Shown piece after piece: positions 57,204-64,000 of a stretch of DNA of 64,000 bases (position 1 is the stretch's first letter; every line of letters starts with the position of its first letter). The notes beneath the pieces are model-generated. The model worked only from the letters and a program-made list of their open reading frames with translations. It was not told the origin of the DNA and did no database searches. The stretch is taken from positions 310,001 through 374,000 of the forward strand of contig JHVA01000001.1 of assembly GCA_000688615.1 (NCBI GenBank), in the 5' to 3' direction. This DNA comes from Acidobacteriaceae bacterium KBS 146. Lineage in GTDB: Bacteria; Acidobacteriota; Terriglobia; Terriglobales; Acidobacteriaceae. The position numbers and the translations under genes were made by a program.

Positions 57204-58244
57204 ATGAAGATTCTCTACGCTGCGAGCCTTTCGCCGAACGATTCTGCGTTGTACCGTCTCTGGGCCCTCGAACGACTGGGGCATCAGGTTGTTCCCCTGG
57301 ATTCCATCTCGTATGCTCCTTCCAATTCCTTTATTCGCCGAATTGTTTTCAGGCTCGTCATGGGGCCGCATGTAGATCGGCTGAACCGTGACATCATCCA
57401 GATTGCGGAGCGGGAACGACCTGACGTTCTTTGGGCGGACAAGCTGTTATGGATGAAGCCGCAGACTCTAGACCATCTGCGTTCGCTTGGCATCGTCACG
57501 GTCAGCTATATGATCGACAACCCCTTCGGGCCCCGTCAGGACCCGGGATGGCGGCTTTACATGAAATCTATCCCGCACTACGACCTGCACGTCGTTCAGC
57601 GCGATAAAAATATTCAGGATTATCGTTCCCGCGGCGCTCGGGACGTTATCAAAATTCAGACCGCATATGAGCCGACGATGCACTTTCCGCCTCCGGAAAG
57701 CTGGTCCGATAAGGATCGCAACCGGGACGTCTCTTTTTCAGGCACACATTACGATGATCGCGGTGCGATTCTTGCGAAGCTCTCAGAGCAGTTCAGTGTG
57801 GTTATCTCCGGACCGCCTCGCGGGTGGCAGCGCGCGCTTACGCCAGAGCAGTTCTCGAAGTTGTACCGGGAAGGGGAACTCTACCGCGATCAATATCGAG
57901 AGGCGATCTGGCGATCCAAGATCAACCTGAGTTTTATTACGCGTTCTAATCAGGATGAATTTGTTCACAAGAGCTTTGAGATCGCAGGATGCGGAGGGTT
58001 TCTTCTCGCTGAACGATCCCAGGGCCATATGGATAGATTCGTCGAGGGAGAGGAAGCGGAATTCTTCACCGGCTATGACGAGCTTGTCGAAAAAATTCGG
58101 CGCTATCTGCCGGATGAGGCTGCACGTACCCGTATAGCAGCGGCCGGTCGGCGCCGTGCCGAACGTGACGGATACCATAACGACCATCAGGTCGGCCTGA
58201 TTTTGGAACGGGTCGAATCGATCGCGGGTTCCCGATCCAGCTAA
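57204..58244 (+). CDS. CgeB-like glycosyltransferase
   Basis: A 346-residue protein with two Rossmann-like halves as in GT-B enzymes. It begins MKILYAASLSPNDSALYRLWALERLGH; the C-terminal half has KSFEIAGCGGFLLAERSQGHMDRFVEGEEAEFF, which matches the CgeB/Glyco_trans_1_2 acceptor pattern (EIxACGGFLLT-type). Sugar and acceptor are unknown; surface polysaccharide or spore-like coats in relatives. GATAAT lies eight bases before the ATG. A strong terminator follows. Confidence 0.85.
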   Translation: MKILYAASLSPNDSALYRLWALERLGHQVVPLDSISYAPSNSFIRRIVFRLVMGPHVDRLNRDIIQIAERERPDVLWADKLLWMKPQTLDHLRSLGIVTVSYMIDNPFGPRQDPGWRLYMKSIPHYDLHVVQRDKNIQDYRSRGARDVIKIQTAYEPTMHFPPPESWSDKDRNRDVSFSGTHYDDRGAILAKLSEQFSVVISGPPRGWQRALTPEQFSKLYREGELYRDQYREAIWRSKINLSFITRSNQDEFVHKSFEIAGCGGFLLAERSQGHMDRFVEGEEAEFFTGYDELVEKIRRYLPDEAARTRIAAAGRRRAERDGYHNDHQVGLILERVESIAGSRSS

Positions 58245-58263
58245 GACCTGTTCTCCGGCGCTG

Positions 58264-58308
58264 ACGGAACCTCTCGAGGAGAGGTTCCGTACCCAGCGCT
58301 GAGTTTTT
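58264..58308 (+). terminator. Terminator after the glycosyltransferase gene
   Basis: A perfect 12-bp stem ACGGAACCTCTC (58264-58275) with 58279-58290, loop GAG, possibly extended by GCGCT/AGCGC on either side, followed by TTTTT at 58304-58308. Confidence 0.85.
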
Positions 58309-58471
58309 ATCGGCCCTTGCGACGAGCGGAGCTGCCCCTCTTCTCACATCCGAGACCCTCGACGCCGGTCGCCCAACGAAAGCTGCCAATGGTGTTGTTC
58401 AGATCCGGGCGCGTTGGACGGCCAGGAGGGTATCCGGTGACGCCTGCCTGCGGAGACTCCCTCCTCCACGC

Positions 58472-58477
58472 TATACT
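58472..58477 (+). promoter_or_regulatory. -10 element for a leaderless nuoI transcript
   Basis: TATACT ends exactly six bases before the nuoI ATG, which places the predicted transcription start on the start codon. No Shine-Dalgarno sequence is seen. The -35 is poor (TGCGGA at 17-base spacing). Confidence 0.45.
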
Positions 58478-58483
58478 TGATCT

Positions 58484-58987
58484 ATGTCTATCGTTCGCAA
58501 TGCCGCTGCCATCGCTAAGGGAATGAGCGTTACATTGAGAGAGGCTTTCCAGCCTACGGAAGTTGAGAACTATCCCGACGGCAAAGGCCCCATGCGCGGC
58601 GCGAAATTCCAGGAGCGTTTCCGTGGAAAGCACCAGCTGCAGCGCGACGAAAATGGCCTGGAAAAGTGCGTTGCATGCTTCCTCTGCGCTGCCGCATGCC
58701 CTTCGAACTGTATCTATATTGAAGCCGCCGATAACACGAACGAGAAGCGCATTTCGAGCGCGGAACGCTACGCCAAGGTCTACAACATCGACTATAACCG
58801 CTGCATTTTCTGCGGTTACTGCGTAGAAGCCTGCCCTACCGACGCCATTACTCACGGCCATGGGTTCGAGCTCGCCTCCTTGAACGCGACGACCCTGGTG
58901 ATGCGCAAAGAAGATTTGCTGGTGCCTACTCCCGCTATGCCCGATGTCGTGCTCTCGGATAAGGACAAGGCAGAGGTTCTGGCCTAG
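58484..58987 (+). CDS. nuoI: NADH-quinone oxidoreductase subunit I (ferredoxin-like)
   Basis: A 167-residue complex I subunit carrying two 4Fe-4S clusters that pass electrons toward NuoB. Ligands are C62, C65, C68, C72 with C117, and C107, C110, C113 (CVACFLCAAACP and CIFCGYCVEACP). The N-terminus AAAIAKGMSVTLREAFQPTEV is typical. No other nuo gene is in the window, so it is an isolated copy, perhaps one of two. It lies 48 bases upstream of metH part 1. Confidence 0.93.
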   Translation: MSIVRNAAAIAKGMSVTLREAFQPTEVENYPDGKGPMRGAKFQERFRGKHQLQRDENGLEKCVACFLCAAACPSNCIYIEAADNTNEKRISSAERYAKVYNIDYNRCIFCGYCVEACPTDAITHGHGFELASLNATTLVMRKEDLLVPTPAMPDVVLSDKDKAEVLA

Positions 58988-59035
58988 AACACAGAGAAGG
59001 CGCGGCAGCGACAGGTATCCGAGGCCGAGCCATCG

Positions 59036-60190
59036 ATGAGCCGCGAATTGAATCGCGAGATGCCGGAAAGACGTCAGATAAAGATGACCACAGCCAAATT
59101 ACATCCCCTGCAGAAGGTGCTTGAAAGCCGTATCGCCATCATCGATGGCGCAATGGGCACGACGATCCGTACCTATGGGATGAAAGAGGCGGATATGCGT
59201 GGTGAGCGCTTCAAGGACGCGAATAAGGACCTCTTGAACAACGGCGACCTTTTCTCACTGACGCAGCCCGAGATGATCGGCGATATTCACCGCCGCTTTC
59301 TGGAGGCAGGCGCCGACATCATCGAAACCAATACGTTTGGTGCGACGAGCATCTCGCAGAGCGAATTTTTTGTCGATGATCCGCGTGAGCATGGTGGACG
59401 GAAGGATCCTGAGTTCTACCAAAAGATCATCGATGACAAGTTTCTAGGCGACCTCGCCTGGGAGATCAACGAGCAGTCGGCTCGGCAATGCCGCGAGTGG
59501 GCGGATCGCGTGGCGAACCAGTCGGGACGGCAGCGATTTGTCGCCGGTGCGATCGGTCCGTTGACAGTATCGCTTTCAAACTCGCCCGACGCCGACGATC
59601 CTGGGTTTCGCGTAGTCACATTCGACCAGGTCAAGACCGCTTACGCGCAGCAGGTGCGCGCGCTCATCGCTGGAGGGTCCGATCTGCTGCTGGTGGAGAC
59701 GATCTTCGATTCGCTGAATGCGAAGGCGGCCTTGGTGGCCATTCGTGAGGTCTTTGACGAAGACGCTAAAGAGCTGCCAATCATGATTTCGGCCGCCGTA
59801 GGCCGCGGTGGGGAGACCATGATCTCCGCACAGACAATTGAAGCGTTCTGGAACGCTGTGGAGAACGCAAAACCGCTTTCCGTGGGTCTGAACTGCTCTC
59901 TCGGCCCGGACCTGATGTATCCCTTCCTGGAAGAGCTTTCAGAGAAGGCGAACGTGGCGGTCTCTTCGTACCCCAATGCGGGCCTGCCGAATCCCTTGTC
60001 GCCGACAGGGTTCGACCTGAATCCCGAGGACATGGCGCGTTTCCTCGGAGACTTTGCCCGCGGCGGCCTGATTAATATCGCAGGCGGTTGCTGCGGGAAT
60101 ACGCCGGAGCATATTGCTGCGATTGCGAAAGCGCTTGAAGGGAAGGCACCGCGACCGATTGGCCGGGCCAGAGCAGAGGTCGCGGCGTGA
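59036..60190 (+). CDS. metH: Methionine synthase, homocysteine-binding subunit (MetH part 1)
   Basis: A 384-residue protein equal to the first module of cobalamin-dependent MetH: an S-methyltransferase barrel that activates homocysteine with zinc. [37 protein letters not shown] are conserved, and zinc ligands are C287 (GLNCSLGP) and C352-C353 ([10 protein letters not shown]). In E. coli this is fused to the rest. Its TGA overlaps the GTG of part 2 by four bases. The true start may be the in-frame ATG at 59084. Confidence 0.94.
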   Translation: MSRELNREMPERRQIKMTTAKLHPLQKVLESRIAIIDGAMGTTIRTYGMKEADMRGERFKDANKDLLNNGDLFSLTQPEMIGDIHRRFLEAGADIIETNTFGATSISQSEFFVDDPREHGGRKDPEFYQKIIDDKFLGDLAWEINEQSARQCREWADRVANQSGRQRFVAGAIGPLTVSLSNSPDADDPGFRVVTFDQVKTAYAQQVRALIAGGSDLLLVETIFDSLNAKAALVAIREVFDEDAKELPIMISAAVGRGGETMISAQTIEAFWNAVENAKPLSVGLNCSLGPDLMYPFLEELSEKANVAVSSYPNAGLPNPLSPTGFDLNPEDMARFLGDFARGGLINIAGGCCGNTPEHIAAIAKALEGKAPRPIGRARAEVAA

Positions 60191-62916
60191 GCGTATCGGA
60201 TAGTAGTTCTGCGGTCGTAGAAACAAAACCACTTCGACTCTCGGGTTCCCAGCCATTCACGCAGCAGCCAGGCGTTTTTATCGTCATCGGCGAGCGGACT
60301 AATGTGGCCGGCTCTCCCAAGTTTGCCAGGCTGGTTAAAGAGGGCAAGTACGAAGATGCCGTAAGTGTTGCGCGCCAGCAGGTAGAGAACGGTGCCAATG
60401 TTCTTGACATCTGTATGGATGAAGGCATGATCGACGGCGTGGCCGCGATGACGCGCTATCTGCAGCTGCTCGCGAGCGAGCCAGAGGTCGCGAAGGTTCC
60501 GTTCATGGTCGACTCCTCGAAATGGGAGGTCATCCAGGCAGGACTGAAGTGCCTTCAGGGCAAGGGAATCGTGAACTCGATCTCGCTGAAGGAAGGCGAG
60601 GACAAATTCCGCCAGCAGGCCCGAACGATTCTGAAATACGGCGCGGCAGTTGTGGTAATGGCCTTCGACGAGCAGGGCCAGGCTGCCACGTACGAAGACA
60701 AGATTCGCATCTGCGGGCGCGCTTACCGGATTCTGGTGGATGAGATGGGATTCGCGCCGGAAGACATCATCTTCGATCCAAATATCCTGACGGTCGCGAC
60801 CGGCATGGAGGAGCATAACAACTACGCGGTCGACTTTATCAACGCCGTGCGGTGGATCAAGGCTAACCTTCCTCATGCGAAGGTGTCAGGTGGCGTTTCG
60901 AACATCTCCTTCAGCTTCCGCGGTAACAATAAAGTTCGAGAGGCGATGCATTCGGCCTTCCTGTATCACGCCATCGCCGCGGGATTGGACATGGGCATCG
61001 TCAACGCCGGTCAGCTTGAGATCTACGAAGAGATCGATCCCGAGCTGAAGGTTCTGGTTGAAGATGTCTTGCTCAACCGCCGTCCGGATTCGACCGAAAG
61101 GCTGGTCGATTACGGCGAGGCGCTGAAGGCTGCGGGAGCAGATGGAACTGCAACAGAGAAGAAGACAGAGGCCTGGCGTAGCGGAACCATCGAAGAGCGC
61201 ATGACCCATGCCCTGGTCAAAGGGATCGATACCTACATCGAAGCCGACACGGAAGAGGCGCGCGCCGGGTTGGGACGCCCACTGCTGGTCATTGAAGGCC
61301 CGCTGATGGCCGGGATGAGCGTCGTCGGCGACCTGTTCGGGGCGGGCAAGATGTTTCTGCCGCAGGTGGTCAAGTCCGCCCGGGTGATGAAGAAGGCGGT
61401 GGCGTACCTCACCCCATTTATGGAGGCAGAGAAGGCGGCCATGGCCGCTGCTGGCCAGGAGGTCAAGACGCAGGGCCGGATCGTGCTTGCAACCGTAAAG
61501 GGCGATGTCCACGATATCGGAAAGAACATCGTTGGAGTTGTGCTCGCCTGCAACAACTACGAGGTGATTGACCTCGGGGTGATGGTTCCAGCAGAGAAGA
61601 TTCTCGCCCGCGCCAAAGAGGTGAAAGCCGACATCATCGGACTGAGCGGACTGATCACTCCTTCGCTGGACGAAATGGTGCATGTTGCGCGGGAGATGGA
61701 GCGGCAGGGCTTTACGCAGCCTCTGCTGGTTGGAGGGGCAACGACGAGCAGGGCACACACTGCCATTAAGATAGCGCCGCACTACAGTGCGCCGGTGGTC
61801 CACGTGCTCGATGCCAGCCGCGCAGTTCCCGTCTCAACTACGCTGTTAAACGAAGAGAGCAAAGCTGTCTTCCTGAAGCAGCATCAAGCGGAGTATGAGG
61901 CAGTGAGAAGGTCGCACGCTGCGCCGCGACACAAGGCGGTCTCTCTCGAAGAGGCCCGCCGCCGGAGAACTCCCATCGAGTGGCGTCCGGAGGATCTTGG
62001 AGTACCGGAATTTACGGGCATTCGCGTTCTCGACAACTTCCCGCTTGCAACACTGCGCGACTTCATCGACTGGTCTCCCTTTTTTCATGCGTGGGGACTG
62101 AAGGGAATTTATCCGCGCATCTTCGATCATGAAGAATACGGTGCGCAGGCGCGCCAGTTGTTCCAGGAAGGTAACGCTCTGCTGGATCGGATCATCGAGG
62201 GAGATCTGATTACGGCGCGCGGTGTCTACGGATTCTTTCCGGCGGATGCCGTCGGCGATGACGTAGCGCTCTACACAGACGACACACGCACAAGGGAACT
62301 CACCCGTCTTCATTTCCTGCGCCAGCAGGTAAACCGTGAGGGAAATGAGCCCTGCAGATCTCTGTCAGACTTTATCGCCCCAAAGGAAACAGGTCTGAAG
62401 GATTCGATTGGCGCATTTGCGGTCACAAGCGGAATCGGCCTCAAGAAGCTCTGCGAACGGTTCAGGGCGGAGAACGATGATTACAACGCGATTATGGCGG
62501 AGGCACTTGCCGATCGCCTGGCGGAAGCGTTTGCAGAATGCCTGCACAAGCGTGTTCGCGAAGAGTGGGGATACGGTCGCTGCGAGAAGTTGAATAACAG
62601 CGATCTGATCGAAGAGAAGTATCGGGGAATTCGGCCTGCTCCGGGCTACCCAGCGTGTCCGGACCATACGGAAAAGGGAACGATCTGGCGACTGCTCGAT
62701 GTGGAGAAGAACACGGGAATCCAAATCACGGAGTCGTTTGCCATGTGGCCTGGATCGAGCATCAGCGGGCTCTACTTCGCGCATCCTGAGTCCCGGTACT
62801 TCAGTCTCGGCAAAATCGATCGCGACCAGGTCGCGGACTACCAGCAACGCAAGGGGATGGCCTTGACCGAGGTCGAGCGCTGGCTGGGCCCAAATCTCAA
62901 CTACGATCCTTCCTAA
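60187..62916 (+). CDS. metH: Methionine synthase, folate/B12/activation subunit (MetH part 2)
   Basis: A 909-residue protein with the remaining MetH modules: pterin-binding domain (about 30-310, [14 protein letters not shown]), cap and cobalamin domain (about 320-570) with D440-x-H442-xx-G445 supplying the lower-axial histidine, and the reactivation domain (about 590-905) with [18 protein letters not shown] and [15 protein letters not shown]. It transfers methyl from methyltetrahydrofolate through B12 to homocysteine held by part 1. Start is GTG, translationally coupled. Confidence 0.95.
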   Translation: MSVSDSSSAVVETKPLRLSGSQPFTQQPGVFIVIGERTNVAGSPKFARLVKEGKYEDAVSVARQQVENGANVLDICMDEGMIDGVAAMTRYLQLLASEPEVAKVPFMVDSSKWEVIQAGLKCLQGKGIVNSISLKEGEDKFRQQARTILKYGAAVVVMAFDEQGQAATYEDKIRICGRAYRILVDEMGFAPEDIIFDPNILTVATGMEEHNNYAVDFINAVRWIKANLPHAKVSGGVSNISFSFRGNNKVREAMHSAFLYHAIAAGLDMGIVNAGQLEIYEEIDPELKVLVEDVLLNRRPDSTERLVDYGEALKAAGADGTATEKKTEAWRSGTIEERMTHALVKGIDTYIEADTEEARAGLGRPLLVIEGPLMAGMSVVGDLFGAGKMFLPQVVKSARVMKKAVAYLTPFMEAEKAAMAAAGQEVKTQGRIVLATVKGDVHDIGKNIVGVVLACNNYEVIDLGVMVPAEKILARAKEVKADIIGLSGLITPSLDEMVHVAREMERQGFTQPLLVGGATTSRAHTAIKIAPHYSAPVVHVLDASRAVPVSTTLLNEESKAVFLKQHQAEYEAVRRSHAAPRHKAVSLEEARRRRTPIEWRPEDLGVPEFTGIRVLDNFPLATLRDFIDWSPFFHAWGLKGIYPRIFDHEEYGAQARQLFQEGNALLDRIIEGDLITARGVYGFFPADAVGDDVALYTDDTRTRELTRLHFLRQQVNREGNEPCRSLSDFIAPKETGLKDSIGAFAVTSGIGLKKLCERFRAENDDYNAIMAEALADRLAEAFAECLHKRVREEWGYGRCEKLNNSDLIEEKYRGIRPAPGYPACPDHTEKGTIWRLLDVEKNTGIQITESFAMWPGSSISGLYFAHPESRYFSLGKIDRDQVADYQQRKGMALTEVERWLGPNLNYDPS

Positions 62917-63049
62917 CTTCTATTTGCGTCTTTTCTGGCGTTGAATTCGATGAAATAATAAGCCTGCCTCCTATCCCGACTGCGGCACACTGTTCTCGCT
63001 GGAAGACCAGGGCGTGCTTGTCCCGTATGTCAGAAGTTTGCGACACTAC

Positions 63050-63424
63050 ATGAAATCTACCTCGGCCAAACCCTCCATTCTCCATCTTTGCAGCCGCGAA
63101 ACGTTGCGCCCCCTGCGCGATCAGATCCTTCGTGTCTCTGGATTTGATGTCGATTCCGCTCTCTCCGCGCCCGATATCCTGCGAAAGTTCTCAGAGAAGC
63201 GCTACGATCTCGTTCTCGTCGATGTTGAAGGAGAACCGGCTATCCACAGTGCCGAAGACCTTTGTTCGACGATCAAGGAAGCGGAGCCGAAACAGCGTGT
63301 CGCCTTTGTCTGTAACTGGCGGGTTGCGATCCTTACTGACTGCCCGGATGATATTCTCCGCACCGAGTTCGATCCTGCCGCATTCGTTCAAGGGGTAAAG
63401 GATATCCTCACCGTAAACAACTGA
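63050..63424 (+). CDS. Degenerate response-regulator receiver protein
   Basis: A 124-residue CheY-fold protein. The strand-3 aspartate is present (LVLVDVEGE), but the acidic pair after strand 1 is replaced (ILHLCSRET) and the lysine of strand 5 is missing. It probably cannot be phosphorylated in the normal way. The ATG at 63050 fits the domain; the frame is open to 63014. No partner is visible. Confidence 0.75.
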   Translation: MKSTSAKPSILHLCSRETLRPLRDQILRVSGFDVDSALSAPDILRKFSEKRYDLVLVDVEGEPAIHSAEDLCSTIKEAEPKQRVAFVCNWRVAILTDCPDDILRTEFDPAAFVQGVKDILTVNN

Positions 63425-63449
63425 AACGTAACGGGAGCGAGTGCCTTGC

Positions 63450-63478
63450 TTGCGACTTCTTTTGTAATGTGTTAAAAA
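63450..63478 (+). promoter_or_regulatory. Promoter candidate for the riboswitch-thrC transcript
   Basis: TTGCGA (63450-63455), a 17-base spacer and TAAAAA (63473-63478) place transcription start about 35 bases before the aptamer. Confidence 0.45.
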
Positions 63479-63520
63479 AGAAACATTCAGTCTGATTCGG
63501 GCGGTTTCCGACCCAGACGC

Positions 63521-63637
63521 GAATTTCATGAAGAGTGGTTGAGGGACGAGCCCTATGACGCCACGACAACCGGCCTGAAACCATTATTTCAGGCGACCGG
63601 TGTCAACTCTCTCCTGGAAACAGGGTACATGGGATTC
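63521..63637 (+). promoter_or_regulatory. SAM-I (S-box) riboswitch aptamer
   Basis: S-adenosylmethionine-sensing RNA. P1 pairs GAATTTCAT (63521-63529) with ATGGGATTC (63629-63637), nine pairs including two G-U. P2 pairs GTGG (63535-63538) with CCAC (63561-63564) and AGGG (63542-63545) with CCCT (63551-63554), with the kink-turn bases TTGA and ATGACG between. The conserved CAACC leads into P3, CCGG plus CCTGAAA (63570-63580) with TTTCAGG and CCGG (63587-63600). P4 is CCTG-GAAA-CAGG (63613-63624). Core GAGGGAC-GCCCTATGA matches the S-box consensus. Confidence 0.9.
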
Positions 63638-63682
63638 GAGGGGTGAACTTATCAGTAACCCCGCGATTTTCAATCCACCTTG

Positions 63683-63707
63683 CTGCACATGTTTTTTACA
63701 TGTGCAG
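63683..63707 (+). repeat. Perfect hairpin in the thrC expression platform
   Basis: CTGCACATGT (63683-63692) pairs with ACATGTGCAG (63698-63707) around TTTTT. It is not followed by T, so it is not a terminator. It sits between the P1 3-prime strand and a second copy of the P1 5-prime strand. Confidence 0.75.
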
Positions 63708-63717
63708 AATTTCATGA
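63707..63717 (+). repeat. Second copy of the riboswitch P1 5-prime strand
   Basis: GAATTTCATGA is identical to 63521-63531. It could pair with the P1 3-prime strand (63629-63637) in competition with the aptamer. Confidence 0.6.
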
Positions 63718-63762
63718 GAGACGTCATACGACTTTACCTCCTCCGCCTTGGAGAGAGCGTAA

Positions 63763-64000
63763 ATGAGCTATTCCTGTACCTCGACGGTCTACGAGCTGAA
63801 ATGCAATGAGTGCGGCAAGCGGTTTGGCAACCAGCCGCTCTCCGCGTGTCCGGACTGCCTTGCACCCCTCGAGGTGGTATACGATCTCGACTCCGCACGC
63901 GGCATCTTTACCCGTGAAGCGATCGCGAAGGGACCTGCGAACATCTGGCGATATGCTCCATTGCTCCCATTGCCGAGAGGCTTTGAGCCAGACCTTCCAG
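63763..64000 (+). CDS. thrC: Threonine synthase (N-terminal part)
   Basis: The first 79 residues of a PLP enzyme that converts O-phosphohomoserine to threonine. A zinc-ribbon-like start with LKCNECGKRF and ACPDCLAPLEVVYD is followed by NIWRYAPLLPL, the order seen in archaeal-type ThrC. The PLP lysine lies beyond the window. Related fold-type II enzymes such as cysteate synthase share this N-terminus, so the substrate is inferred. GGAGAG lies nine bases before the ATG and is covered by a CTCC stem. The gene is under a SAM-I riboswitch. Confidence 0.85.
   Translation, partial: MSYSCTSTVYELKCNECGKRFGNQPLSACPDCLAPLEVVYDLDSARGIFTREAIAKGPANIWRYAPLLPLPRGFEPDLP

Larger units (their letters stand above)
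63425..63762 (+). promoter_or_regulatory. Leader region of the threonine synthase gene
   Basis: This 338-base gap contains a promoter candidate (63450-63478), a SAM-I riboswitch (63521-63637) and three downstream RNA elements: a GGGGT/ACCCC stem at 63640-63662, a perfect 10-bp hairpin at 63683-63707, and a CTCC/GGAG stem at 63741-63753 that covers the ribosome site. No protein gene is supported here. Confidence 0.8.

Noticed and set aside
60180..60195. Possible frameshift breaking a single metH gene
   Set aside because: The GTGA overlap, the natural alternative start and intact domain ends fit two real genes; kept as a finding with raw-read check.
59641..60876. Minus-strand open frame of 411 codons opposite metH
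   Set aside because: Spans the overlap of two well-conserved plus-strand genes and has no recognisable protein features.
63600..63809. Plus-strand 69-codon frame in the thrC leader
   Set aside because: It begins within the riboswitch and runs through its helices and into thrC in another frame; the RNA structure explains the sequence.

Overview
This window reads as a chromosomal stretch of an Acidobacteriota genome, most likely class Terriglobia (Granulicella/Terriglobus/Edaphobacter relatives). That is an inference from gene content: a CcmH with an MCVCGC-type cysteine motif, a Pal lipoprotein carrying an Ig-like domain, a two-gene MetH, a Ser/Thr kinase with TolB-like and TPR parts, and a GATTCT/CAGAAT intergenic palindrome. 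Base composition is evenly GC-rich, coding density is about 95 percent, and almost every gene is a housekeeping or envelope gene. I see no rRNA, tRNA, insertion sequence, phage or CRISPR array.

Layout. 1-5.1 kb (minus): response regulator, ccmF, ccmH, a small CcmI-like protein, a secreted carboxypeptidase-regulatory-like protein and a truncated htpX; a tightly packed cytochrome c maturation and membrane quality-control operon. 5.5-10.2 kb (plus): sodium/solute symporter with a small membrane partner, then a large Ser/Thr kinase. 10.3-20.2 kb: a secreted glycine-zipper protein (minus), then enolase, zwf, carA, carB and a DapA-fold protein that lacks the Schiff-base lysine. 20.4-28.3 kb (minus): the Tol-Pal envelope system, read as exbB/tolQ, exbD/tolR, tonB/tolA-like, then tolB, pal, ybgF, interrupted in the middle by a ThuA-like gene and a ManD-type sugar-acid dehydratase. 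28.5-33.0 kb: hemW, threonine aldolase, and a receiver protein plus CHASE3 histidine kinase pair. 33.2-39.8 kb (plus): a complete phosphate-sensing and uptake operon phoB-phoR-pstSCAB-phoU, with a candidate Pho box before pstS and a strong hairpin between pstS and pstC. 39.8-46.2 kb (minus): an AddAB-like helicase-nuclease pair. 46.2-58.2 kb: Sco-like copper lipoprotein, CBS protein, an MsbA-like ABC exporter, oligopeptidase B, DUF4142, TPM and LemA proteins, an RsbV/RsbW-type partner-switch pair, an MgtE N-domain protein without a channel, and a CgeB-like glycosyltransferase. 58.5-64 kb (plus): an orphan nuoI, methionine synthase split into two overlapping genes, a degenerate receiver protein, and finally a SAM-I riboswitch in front of threonine synthase, which runs off the window.

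The most noteworthy points are the SAM-I riboswitch ahead of threonine synthase with a second copy of its P1 strand downstream, the split metH, the lysine-less DapA homologue in the carAB operon, the interrupted tol-pal cluster, and several genes whose -10-like hexamer sits 6-7 bases from the start codon, as in leaderless transcripts.
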